DNA of 64,000 nt from Cloacibacillus porcorum (GTDB lineage Bacteria > Synergistota > Synergistia > Synergistales > Synergistaceae): the NCBI RefSeq assembly GCF_001701045.1, contig NZ_CP016757.1, forward strand, positions 1,295,501-1,359,500. The letters run 5' to 3'. The notes below the pieces were generated by a model, which worked only from the letters and a program-made list of their open reading frames with translations, was not told where the DNA came from and ran no database searches. The translations under genes were made by a program, and so were the position numbers. Below are positions 37,182 to 45,319 of the stretch, one piece after another; position 1 is the first letter of the stretch, and the number at the start of each line of letters is the position of its first letter.

Positions 37182-38022
37182 TGAATTTCTTAATAGAGGT
37201 ACCGGGCTGCTTGTTCTTGAAGTGATCAATTCGAATCCTAACGGAGACCCTGATTCGGACGGGGCTCCGCGTGTCAGATATGATGGCCGCGGAGAGATTT
37301 CGCCTGTATCTTTTAAGAGGAAACTGCGCGACCTCGTGGAAGACAAGGATGGTCCTGTTTGGCAGCATATCAGCGAAAATATGCATCTTAACAGTGAAAA
37401 CTTTATGATACTTGAATCACGCGGACGCGACCGTAAGCTGATAACCAAAGAGATAAAAGAGGGTACGTTCGTCGGGCGATACTGGGACGGGAGAATATTT
37501 GGCAATACATTCCTTGAAGACGCGATGGATAAAGCCAGCATAAAGACGGGAGTCGTCCAGTTCGGGATGGGAGTATCAATTTCTCCCGTATCCACCGAAG
37601 CCCAGACGAACACGAACAAAGCCGGGGTACAAGAAGGGAAAAATCAGGGAATGGCGCCGATGGCCTACAAGATAGTTACTCATGGTCTTTATGTGATGCC
37701 ATTTTTTATCAACCCGAATTATGCGCATAAGTCAGGCTGCACTAAGATGGATATCGAACTGATGAAGGCTCTTATCCCCTACGCATATACGCATAACCGT
37801 TCGGCGATCCGTCCGTTTGTCGAGATACGTCAGGCGTGGTTCTGTGAACATAGGAATCCGCTTGGCTCCTGCTCGGACTTTGATCTGATCGACGCTCTGA
37901 TGCCCAAGCGTCTGGGGGATATAGACAAGCCGTCAGACAGCCTGAAGGACTATGAACTTGTCACGTCATTGCCCGACGAACTTAAGGATAGGGTCTCATG
38001 TGTGGACCTGATGGCCCTGTAG
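37174..38022 (+). CDS. cas7c: CRISPR-associated protein Cas7 (Csd2/Csh2 family)
   Basis: 282 residues from ATG 37174, which follows AGGGAGG by 8 nt and overlaps the cas8 stop; the earlier in-frame ATG (37147) lacks such a site. N-terminal signature LLVLEVINSNPNGDPDSDG is the Cas7 RAMP start; TNTNKAGVQEGKNQG and AIRPFVEIRQAWFCEHRNP are further family features. Cas7 polymerises along the crRNA to form the Cascade backbone. cas3 starts 25 nt before its end. Confidence 0.92.
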   Translation: MANEFLNRGTGLLVLEVINSNPNGDPDSDGAPRVRYDGRGEISPVSFKRKLRDLVEDKDGPVWQHISENMHLNSENFMILESRGRDRKLITKEIKEGTFVGRYWDGRIFGNTFLEDAMDKASIKTGVVQFGMGVSISPVSTEAQTNTNKAGVQEGKNQGMAPMAYKIVTHGLYVMPFFINPNYAHKSGCTKMDIELMKALIPYAYTHNRSAIRPFVEIRQAWFCEHRNPLGSCSDFDLIDALMPKRLGDIDKPSDSLKDYELVTSLPDELKDRVSCVDLMAL

Positions 38023-40298
38023 AAAAATATCTCGCACACAGTGCGCGCCCTGAGCTTGGTATTCCCGCTCAGGGCTATTTTAGACATGCCGGCAATGTTG
38101 TGCGCTTCTGTGATTCGGAGCTGTCATCAATAACGGTAGATAAAAGAATCCAACCTTTATATGATTTCCTTAAACGCTGCCTTCTTATCGCCGCTTCGTT
38201 TCATGACCTTGGCAAGCTGGGCGACGAAAATCAGAGTGTGCTGCGCGGAGATAAAAAAGCTAGAAACCTGCCGATAAACCACTGCGACGCAGGTGTCGCC
38301 TATATGATGCGCAATAGGGCACTTTTGAGTGCTTTGCTGATTTATTCCCACCATATTGGACTACCAAATATTGCTGATGAAAAGATGAGAATAAATTCAC
38401 CCTGCGGCGATCTGCGTTTCCGCGACAATGATGAGACTGTTCAACGGGACAGCTCTCAGAATTTGGAGACTTATCTTGCCAGGCACTGTGAATCTTTTGG
38501 ATCGAAGCTGGCCGCGATAGAGAAAATAAGCTCCGGTGGGCAGCTTAAATATCCCGTAGGAGCAAGGGTATTGCTCTCGTGCCTTGCCGACGCGGATCAT
38601 ACGGATACTGCCATCCACTACCGCAATTTTCATGAAGAAGAGATGCCGCTCCTGCAAGCCGAAAAAAGGCTTGCCGCGCTTGACAACTATGTCGCTGGAC
38701 TTGCCAGCAGCGATAACTCTGTGAAAATGTCAAAACGCAACATCGCCAGGAGCGAAATGTATGAAAAATGCCGCTGCGGTTCCACAAAGAATTGGTTATA
38801 TTATTGCGACAGTCCTGTAGGAACAGGTAAAACAACAGCCATAATGGCGGCGCTGCTGAACGCGGCGCATGCCAAGAACCTGCGCCGGATATTCATTGTC
38901 CTTCCTTTCACTAACATCCTCAAACAATCTGTTGATGTTTACAGAAAGGCCCTGCGGCTTCCGGACGAAAGTGACAGCGATATGGAGCGCGTCGTTGCAG
39001 CGATTCATCATAAAGCTGAATACGAAGACGAAAACAGCAGGCAGCTTTCCGCACTTTGGCGTTCCCCGATAATCGTTACCACGGCGGTCCAATTTTTTGA
39101 GACAATGGCTGCGGCATCCCCTTCGGGGCTACGTAAACTTCATGCGCTGCCCAACAGCGCCGTTTTTATTGACGAGGCACACACCGCGCTTCCAACAAGC
39201 CTATGGCCGCTTGCTTGGCGGTGGATCAATGATTATGCTGAGATGTGGCGCTGCCATTTTATACTTGCGTCTGGCTCTCTGAAAAAATTCTGGGAACTAG
39301 AAGAATTTAAAATAAGGAACAAAGATGATAATAGTATCCCTTCTTTGCTGCCAAGAGAATTCAGCGATGCCCTCAATAAGATGGAGACGCAACGTGTACC
39401 TATAAAGCGTAAGCCGGAAAAAATGGACGAGACGAAGCTATGCGAGTGGCTGCTTACACTGAAGGGGCCACGCCTTGTAGTCCTGAATACCGTTCAGTCC
39501 GCCGCGGTTATTGCCAATACTTTGGCTGATATATGCGGAAGAGAGCATGTTGAACACATCTCGACAGCCATTGCCCCTAAAGACAGGGAATTGATAGTAG
39601 AAAATATAAAAAGACGTCTGAGTGATAAAAAAGATGAGGACTGGACTCTCGTTGCCACATCCTGTGTGGAGGCTGGTGTGGATTTCTCATTTCGGAACGG
39701 TGTGCGGGAGGCAGCAGGACTTGTGAATCTGCTCCAACTTGCAGGTAGAATTAGACGCAACGAAGAGGATTGCTATAACGACTCTGTTGTTTGGAGTATA
39801 GAGCTTGATTTTAGCGGGATGCTTAAAAGACACCCGTCGTTTGAGATATCCTCAAAGGTTTTGCTTGATCTATTTGCAGAAAATCCTGCTTTGATCAATG
39901 ATGGAACAGACATCTCCGACCTCTGTACGAGAGCGCTCAGGCGTGAACTCAACGAATGCGGAATGACGGAAGGTTCTAGTATCATGGAAGATGAAATGGC
40001 TTGCTCATATGCGTCAGTGGAAAAAAAATTCAAGGTGATCGATTCCCAAACTGTTACTGTTATTATAGATACGTGCATAAAAGAACGCTTAGAGTCTTAT
40101 GAAACGATATCATGGCGCGAGCTTCAGGATCACAGCGTACAAATATATGTCCACACTGCACGAAACTTAAAGGTAGAACCAGTTCGCGGCCATCCTGATA
40201 TATATTTCTGGCCCTATAGCTATAATAAGTTTATTGGGTATATGGCCGGAGTATTGGAGAACTATGAGTTAAACAGCCGTGGCTTGGGCTTCCTATAG
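37998..40298 (+). CDS. cas3: CRISPR-associated nuclease/helicase Cas3
   Basis: 766 residues. N-terminal HD nuclease: YFRHAGNVVRF, SFHDLGKLGD (H69-D70), LIYSHHIGLP. Then a superfamily 2 helicase: Walker A SPVGTGKTTAIM (about 270-280), VFIDEAHTALP (DEAH, about 390), SGSL, SCVEAGVDFSF, and motif VI LLQLAGRIRRNEED. Cas3 is recruited to the R-loop and degrades target DNA. Type I-C operons usually start with cas3; here it sits after cas7, as in I-B, so its order is unusual. Confidence 0.94.
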   Translation: MCGPDGPVEKYLAHSARPELGIPAQGYFRHAGNVVRFCDSELSSITVDKRIQPLYDFLKRCLLIAASFHDLGKLGDENQSVLRGDKKARNLPINHCDAGVAYMMRNRALLSALLIYSHHIGLPNIADEKMRINSPCGDLRFRDNDETVQRDSSQNLETYLARHCESFGSKLAAIEKISSGGQLKYPVGARVLLSCLADADHTDTAIHYRNFHEEEMPLLQAEKRLAALDNYVAGLASSDNSVKMSKRNIARSEMYEKCRCGSTKNWLYYCDSPVGTGKTTAIMAALLNAAHAKNLRRIFIVLPFTNILKQSVDVYRKALRLPDESDSDMERVVAAIHHKAEYEDENSRQLSALWRSPIIVTTAVQFFETMAAASPSGLRKLHALPNSAVFIDEAHTALPTSLWPLAWRWINDYAEMWRCHFILASGSLKKFWELEEFKIRNKDDNSIPSLLPREFSDALNKMETQRVPIKRKPEKMDETKLCEWLLTLKGPRLVVLNTVQSAAVIANTLADICGREHVEHISTAIAPKDRELIVENIKRRLSDKKDEDWTLVATSCVEAGVDFSFRNGVREAAGLVNLLQLAGRIRRNEEDCYNDSVVWSIELDFSGMLKRHPSFEISSKVLLDLFAENPALINDGTDISDLCTRALRRELNECGMTEGSSIMEDEMACSYASVEKKFKVIDSQTVTVIIDTCIKERLESYETISWRELQDHSVQIYVHTARNLKVEPVRGHPDIYFWPYSYNKFIGYMAGVLENYELNSRGLGFL

Positions 40299-40314
40299 GA
40301 AGGGATGATTACCG

Positions 40315-40989
40315 TTGTTCTCAGAAGATGAACTGCTCCCCATATCGCTGCTTCAGCATTATGTCTTTTGCCCGCGCCGGGCGGCGCTTATCGGTATAGA
40401 ACAGTATTGGAACGAAAACACTGCCACGATGGATGGGAAAATAATGCACGAGAGGGCCCATGATGATATCTTCGAAAGCAGGGGCGATATTAGGATGAGA
40501 AACGCTTTACATATACATTCGTTTGAATTGGGACTCACCGGGGTGGCAGATGTGCTCGAGTTTCATAGAACAGGAGGGACTGGCATATCTATTCCAGGGG
40601 CGGAAGGAAACTGGACTCCATTTCCAGTTGAATATAAACGCGGAACGACGCATGAGGCGCTGCCATATCATATACAGCTGTGTGCCCAGGCATTATGTAT
40701 AGAGGAGATGCTGCACACTACGATTGAACGCGGCGCTATTTTCTGGGGAGAGAGCCGCAGACGTCAGGATGTGGAATTTGATTTTGACCTCAGGGCCAAG
40801 ACGGTAGAAACAATCTCGATAGTCAGAAAATTTATTGAAGCCGGGAAGACGCCGGCGCCTAAGTATGAAAAAAAATGCAAAGGCTGCTCTTTATTTGATT
40901 TGTGTATGCCGAAAGAGATGGAAAAAAGGAGTGTCAAAAGATATCTTGCAAGTTTTTTTAGCGATACTGAAAGCGAGGAACTGCTATGA
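40315..40989 (+). CDS. cas4: CRISPR-associated exonuclease Cas4
   Basis: 224 residues from TTG 40315 with AGGAAGGG about 9 nt upstream. RecB-like nuclease with the N-terminal Cys (LLQHYVFCPRRAALI), GVADVLEF, the catalytic FPVEYKRG, and C-terminal Cys cluster KCKGCSLFDLCMP, giving the four ligands of a 4Fe-4S cluster. Cas4 trims prespacers and selects PAM-bearing ends with Cas1-Cas2. It overlaps cas1 by ATGA. Confidence 0.95.
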   Translation: MFSEDELLPISLLQHYVFCPRRAALIGIEQYWNENTATMDGKIMHERAHDDIFESRGDIRMRNALHIHSFELGLTGVADVLEFHRTGGTGISIPGAEGNWTPFPVEYKRGTTHEALPYHIQLCAQALCIEEMLHTTIERGAIFWGESRRRQDVEFDFDLRAKTVETISIVRKFIEAGKTPAPKYEKKCKGCSLFDLCMPKEMEKRSVKRYLASFFSDTESEELL

Positions 40990-42017
40990 AAAAACTGCAA
41001 AATAGCCTGTATATCCTGACTCAGGGGGCGTATCTTGCTAAAGAGGGGGAAACAATCGCCGTCTACGTGGACAGGGAACTGAAACAGCGTTTCCCTCTCC
41101 ATAATCAGTCCAATATTTTATGCTTTGGCAATGTTTTGTGCACGCCGGCTTTAATGGGCATGTGCGGTGAAAATGGAGTAGGAATGTCGTTTTTTACCGA
41201 AAACGGCAGGTTTCTTGCGCGTGTAAATGGGCCTGTATCCGGCAATGTTTTACTACGCCGCAAACAATATAGGGCGGCGGATGATGTAAATATACGTGCG
41301 GAGTTGGCTCGGTGGATGGTAGTTGCAAAGATTGCAAATAGTAGAAAGAATTTATTAAGAGCAGTTCGCGAATACCCCGGAAAGGACGGCGCAGCCCGGC
41401 TCAAAGATGCTTCAGATTATCTTGCTGCTACGCTGAAAAGCTTGGAGTTGTTCAAACCACTGGAGGTTGTCCGTGGCATCGAGGGGGATGCCGCTAGAGT
41501 TTATTTTTCTGTGTTTGACGAATTGATCGTTGCGCAAAAGGATAAATTTTTCTTTCACGGCAGAAATCGGCGGCCGCCTATGGATAACGTAAATGCAATG
41601 CTCTCCTTTGTCTATACTCTTATTGCGCATGACGTTTCTTCTGCGCTTGAAGGTGTCGGGCTCGATCCCGCCGTTGGCTTTTTACATGCTGACAGACCGG
41701 GGCGTCCCAGTCTGGCCCTTGATTTGATGGAGGAATTTCGTTCTATGGTTGGAGATCGATTAGTGCTCACTCTGATAAATAGGAAACAGGTACGAAATGA
41801 CGGGTTCCAAAAAACAGAAACAGGTGGCGTCATAATGAATGATAAAACCAGAAAGGAGATTATAAAAAATTACCAGGAGAGAAAGAGAGACGAAATAATG
41901 CATCCATTCATCAATGAAAAAATCTCGCTGGGGCTGCTCCCGCATGTTCAGGCTATGCTCCTGTCCAGTTGTCTTCGTGGGGATATCGATGGTTATACCC
42001 CATTTTATTGGAAATGA
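40986..42017 (+). CDS. cas1: CRISPR-associated integrase Cas1
   Basis: 343 residues, subtype I-C size. Characteristic segments: NILCFGNVLCTPALMGMCGENGVGMSFFTENGRFLARV in the N-terminal domain, NVNAMLSFVYTLI, and LDPAVGFLHADRPGRPSLALDLMEEFR holding the catalytic His/Asp of the metal site. It integrates prespacers at the leader-proximal repeat. Stop-start overlap with cas4 and 18-nt spacing to cas2 indicate one operon. Confidence 0.97.
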   Translation: MKKLQNSLYILTQGAYLAKEGETIAVYVDRELKQRFPLHNQSNILCFGNVLCTPALMGMCGENGVGMSFFTENGRFLARVNGPVSGNVLLRRKQYRAADDVNIRAELARWMVVAKIANSRKNLLRAVREYPGKDGAARLKDASDYLAATLKSLELFKPLEVVRGIEGDAARVYFSVFDELIVAQKDKFFFHGRNRRPPMDNVNAMLSFVYTLIAHDVSSALEGVGLDPAVGFLHADRPGRPSLALDLMEEFRSMVGDRLVLTLINRKQVRNDGFQKTETGGVIMNDKTRKEIIKNYQERKRDEIMHPFINEKISLGLLPHVQAMLLSSCLRGDIDGYTPFYWK

Positions 42018-42035
42018 CAGGAACGAGGTATTGCC

Positions 42036-42326
42036 ATGCTTCTTCTAATAACTTATGATGTAAATACTAGTACGCCTGAAGGCAGGAGACGCTTGCGTAG
42101 GGTTGCAAGAATCTGCGAAAACTATGGGCAAAGGGTACAAAATTCTGTTTTTGAGTGTTTAGTTGATCAGGCTCAGAGGTTGGAGTTATGCCATGAACTG
42201 GAAAAAGTAATAGATATAAAAAAAGACAGCCTGCGGTACTATCAACTTGGAAATCATTGGAAAAACAGAGTTGAACATGTTGGCACAAAGGATACCTTTG
42301 ATCCGGAAGGCGTCCTCATTTTATAG
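42036..42326 (+). CDS. cas2: CRISPR-associated protein Cas2
   Basis: 96 residues, ferredoxin-like fold: MLLLITYDVNTSTPEGRRRLRRVARICENYG and VQNSVFECLVDQAQ are the family signature. It bridges the two Cas1 dimers in the adaptation complex. It is the last cas gene; the leader and CRISPR array follow directly on the same strand. Confidence 0.97.
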   Translation: MLLLITYDVNTSTPEGRRRLRRVARICENYGQRVQNSVFECLVDQAQRLELCHELEKVIDIKKDSLRYYQLGNHWKNRVEHVGTKDTFDPEGVLIL

Positions 42327-42492
42327 CGCGAACCTCAAGTGGACATGAATTTACCGGGAGGTTCGCGTTGTTGATTTTACAACGGAATAGCTAGTTTTTT
42401 AGATAAAATCCATTAGCTTTTAGTAGAATTTCGCCAAGTCCGCGTTTAGCATCGAGTAAAGTATTGATATAAGTATATAGATTCTATATACA
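42327..42492 (+). promoter_or_regulatory. CRISPR leader
   Basis: AT-rich stretch between cas2 and the first repeat. It starts with a perfect 9-bp stem CGCGAACCT (42327-42335)/AGGTTCGCG (42359-42367) separated by 23 nt, an element placed just after cas2, and ends in a palindrome GTATATAG-ATT-CTATATAC (42473-42491) abutting repeat 1. Repeats decay at the far end of the array, confirming this side as leader. Confidence 0.85.
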
Positions 42493-44139
42493 CCACGAGC
42501 TTCGCGCTTCGTGTGGATTAAAATGTCGAGGACGGCATCCAGCGGCAGCTCGACAAGGCCACGAGCTTCGCGCTTCGTGTGGATTAAAATGTGCCGTTAC
42601 CGCCGTACTTGGTGCCTATTACTGCGCCACGAGCTTCGCGCTTCGTGTGGATTAAAATGCTTACATAAAGAGCGTAGCCAACATCGACGTCTCCGCCACG
42701 AGCTTCGCGCTTCGTGTGGATTAAAATTTTATACTTTGGCCACCGTTCGGACTCGCGTAGGCCACGAGCTTCGCGCTTCGTGTGGATTAAAATGCTTACA
42801 TAAAGAGCGTAGCCAACATCGACGTCTCCGCCACGAGCTTCGCGCTTCGTGTGGATTAAAATAATGATGATGTAATTGTAATGCCCTGTTTGTTCCGCCA
42901 CGAGCTTCGCGCTTCGTGTGGATTAAAATGATCTTGACCCGCAGGGCAACCTCACGGCGGCAACGCCACGAGCTTCGCGCTTCGTGTGGATTAAAATTTT
43001 ATACTTTGGCCACCGTTCGGACTCGCGTAGGCCACGAGCTTCGCGCTTCGTGTGGATTAAAATAGCTTTATACGTGGATGAACTTAATCGCTGCTCGAAG
43101 CCACGAGCTTCGCGCTACGTGTGGATTAAAATGACGATGATGTTATCTTTGTCGTAGGTGACGACTCGCCACGAGCTTCGCGCTTCGTGTGGATTAAAAT
43201 TTGGCTAAAACAGGCGGGCACTGTGCGTATTGCGCCACGAGCTTCGCGCTTCGTGTGGATTAAAATGCCTCGTCCCATTCGCTTTGCATGTCGGTCGGCG
43301 TCACGAGCTTCGCGCTTCGTGTGGATTAAAATCTGTAATGGGCAAGCAAGGCGCGGAATGGAAGCTGGTCACGAGCTTCGCGCTTCGTGTGGATTAAAAT
43401 TCACGTGCCAGGTGGCCCGCCTCACGTGCCTCGTGTCACGAGCTTCGCGCTTCGTGTGGATTAAAATCGCATTGCGGAAGCCACGACGCGCTTGCCGAGT
43501 ACGTCACGAGCTTCGCGCTTCGTGTGGATTAAAATCCCTGCACATCGAATGCGGTACCAGGTGCGATAAACGTCACGAGCTTCGCGCTTCGTGTGGATTA
43601 AAATTCTTTGCCGAAGTCTCCTTTGTGTTCGCGCAGAGTCACGAGCTTCGCGCTTCGTGTGGATTAAAATACATATCCCTATGGCGACGTGATCCATCTG
43701 CGGCGGCCACGAGCTTCGCGCTTCGTGTGGATTAAAATATAGCCGCCGCCTTTTACTGCCGCCGCGCCAAACGCCACGAGCTTCGCGCTTCGTGTGGATT
43801 AAAATGAAAGATGACCCTGCATCTTTAAACGGCAGCGCCCGCCACGAGCTTCGCGCTTCGTGTGGATTAAAATTTGATACGCTGCGGCTCGGATTATATC
43901 CCTTCGGTCACGAGCTTCGCGCTTCGTGTGGATTAAAATGTTTATGGACGGATTTGCGGAAGATGGCGTGACGGTCACGAGCTTCACGCTTCGTGTGGAT
44001 TAAAATCGCAATGCCTTATCAAGCCCCTGAACCTGCGCATGTCACGAGCTTCACGCTTCGTGTGGATTAAAATTCGACGATAACGCCCTTGTTGTTTACG
44101 CGGCAGGCCACGAGCTTCGCGCTTTGTGTGGATTAAAAT
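42493..44139 (+). CRISPR. CRISPR array: 25 repeats, 24 spacers
   Basis: The repeat has a 32-nt core CACGAGC...GCTTCGTG stem followed by GTGGATTAAAAT, preceded by G (33-nt unit) at all but the first copy. The second base is C in repeats 1-12, 19-21 and 25 and T in 13-18 and 22-24. Repeat 10 has one change, 23 and 24 share a G-to-A change and 25 has a C-to-T change. Spacers are 33-36 nt. Spacer 3 (42659-42694) equals spacer 5 (42794-42829), and spacer 4 (42728-42760) equals spacer 8 (42998-43030). The repeat end resembles type I-C (GTGGATTGAAAY) with one substitution. Confidence 0.98.
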
Positions 44140-44152
44140 AGTTTCTGTCTTA

Positions 44153-44202
44153 GCGCTTCGTGTGGATTTAAAAATGTAGGAGTATTCTGTAATGTATCCT
44201 AC
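44153..44202 (+). repeat. Degenerate terminal CRISPR repeat and trailing dyad
   Basis: 44153-44175 keeps the 3' part of a repeat (GCGCTTCGTGTGGATT plus inserted T and A) after only 13 nt of spacer, so the array end is truncated. A small stem GTAGGA (44176-44181)/TCCTAC (44197-44202) follows and may end the pre-crRNA. Confidence 0.8.
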
Positions 44203-44277
44203 GAAGCTCTAAATAATAGCAATCATCGCGTTTTAGTGACTTAAAATTATAGGATGTGGAGTTATTTTTCATAATTG

Positions 44278-45198
44278 TTACGCTATTAGGCGTCCCATCT
44301 TTGTCCTGTCGGGCAGAGGGGCGTCCTTTATTGTGTGTGCGGCTTCAATAAAGGCCGTCATCGACTCCGTCATATATTTATTTTTGTGGTGGACGAGAGA
44401 AAAGGTCCGGTCCCATTCGCCGTCGGCGCAGCAAATCGCGCGGATATTTCCGGCGTCGAGGTGGGGGATCAGCAGGCGGACGGAGGCGACGCCGATGCAG
44501 CCCTCTTCCCGCACGGCCCGCAGCGTCGAGTCAAAGCAGGCCACCTCCCATTTTATCCTGAGCTTTCTCTTCTGTTCGGTGATGAAATTCTCGAATATCT
44601 CACGCGTTCCGCTGCCATGTTCGCGCATTACGAAGCTTTCACGGCAGAGTTCGTCAAGGCTGATATATTTTTTTACGGCGAGGCGGTGCTCCGTGGCGCA
44701 GAAGAGGGTCACATAATCGTCCATTAGGTGAGAGCAGACGATGTCAGGGTTCCGTATTTTACCCTCGACCACCGCGACATCCAGCTCGGAGCGCAGCAGC
44801 ATCTCCTCTATCGTCTGCGTATTGTTGACATAACTGTAGATATCGGTGTCTGGCCGCGCAGCGGAAAAATTTCTGACGAGGCCGGGCATAACGCACATTC
44901 CCACGGTGACGGAGGAGCCGATGCGGAGCGTGTCGCGGCGCACGGCGGGGGACATGTTGTATTCGAGGTTTTCGTAGGCGTTTACCACCTCTTTCGCGTA
45001 TCCCAGGAGCCGCTTACCCTCCTCTGTAATATGGAGTTTTTTTGAGAGCCGTTCAAAGAGCTTGACTGAATAGTATTCTTCCAGCTCCCTGATGATCTGG
45101 CTCACGGTCGGCTGCGATAGATGATGAGCGTGCGCGGCGGCACTCATCTTGCCGCTCTCCGCTACGGAGATGAATATTCTCAGATGGTGCAGTGTCAT
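44278..45198 (-). CDS. LysR-family transcriptional regulator
   Basis: 306 residues. N-terminal winged helix-turn-helix MTLHHLRIFISVAESGKMSAAA...SQPTVSQIIRELEEYYSVKLFER, then a periplasmic-binding-like effector domain. It is divergent from the sulfur flavoprotein/siroheme reductase operon, and a dyad ATAGGT-TTT-ACCTAT (45215-45229) with LysR spacing lies between. By position it should regulate that operon and itself; the effector (perhaps a sulfur compound) is inference. Confidence 0.93.
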   Translation of the reverse strand: MTLHHLRIFISVAESGKMSAAAHAHHLSQPTVSQIIRELEEYYSVKLFERLSKKLHITEEGKRLLGYAKEVVNAYENLEYNMSPAVRRDTLRIGSSVTVGMCVMPGLVRNFSAARPDTDIYSYVNNTQTIEEMLLRSELDVAVVEGKIRNPDIVCSHLMDDYVTLFCATEHRLAVKKYISLDELCRESFVMREHGSGTREIFENFITEQKRKLRIKWEVACFDSTLRAVREEGCIGVASVRLLIPHLDAGNIRAICCADGEWDRTFSLVHHKNKYMTESMTAFIEAAHTIKDAPLPDRTKMGRLIA

Positions 45199-45214
45199 GG
45201 CGACCCCTCCGAAT

Positions 45215-45229
45215 ATAGGTTTTACCTAT
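45215..45229. promoter_or_regulatory. Candidate LysR operator
   Basis: Perfect 6-bp inverted repeat ATAGGT-N3-ACCTAT, 17 bp from the LysR start codon, compatible with the T-N11-A LysR box. A TATAAT (45275-45280), 40 nt before the flavoprotein GTG, is the likely -10 of the right-hand promoter; no strong -35 is visible. Confidence 0.5.
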
Positions 45230-45319
45230 GAGTTAGATTATATTTTATTATTATTAATAATCGAAAGATAGTCCTATAATAAGCGGCAGCAAATAAATAA
45301 TTCCAAAGGGCGTGAAATT

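Noticed and set aside
42327-42367. Terminator of cas2
   Set aside because: The 9-bp stem has a 23-nt loop and no clean T-run; position at the start of the leader makes a leader element more likely.
42511-43735. ORFs inside the CRISPR array on both strands (e.g. 42511-42864, 43187-43735)
   Set aside because: Periodic HELRASCGLK or HTKREARG motifs are translated repeats.
33923-44277. Cas6, toxin-antitoxin, transposase or other accessory genes within the CRISPR island
   Set aside because: I checked the gaps; none holds an ORF with supporting motifs. Cas5 features explain the lack of cas6.
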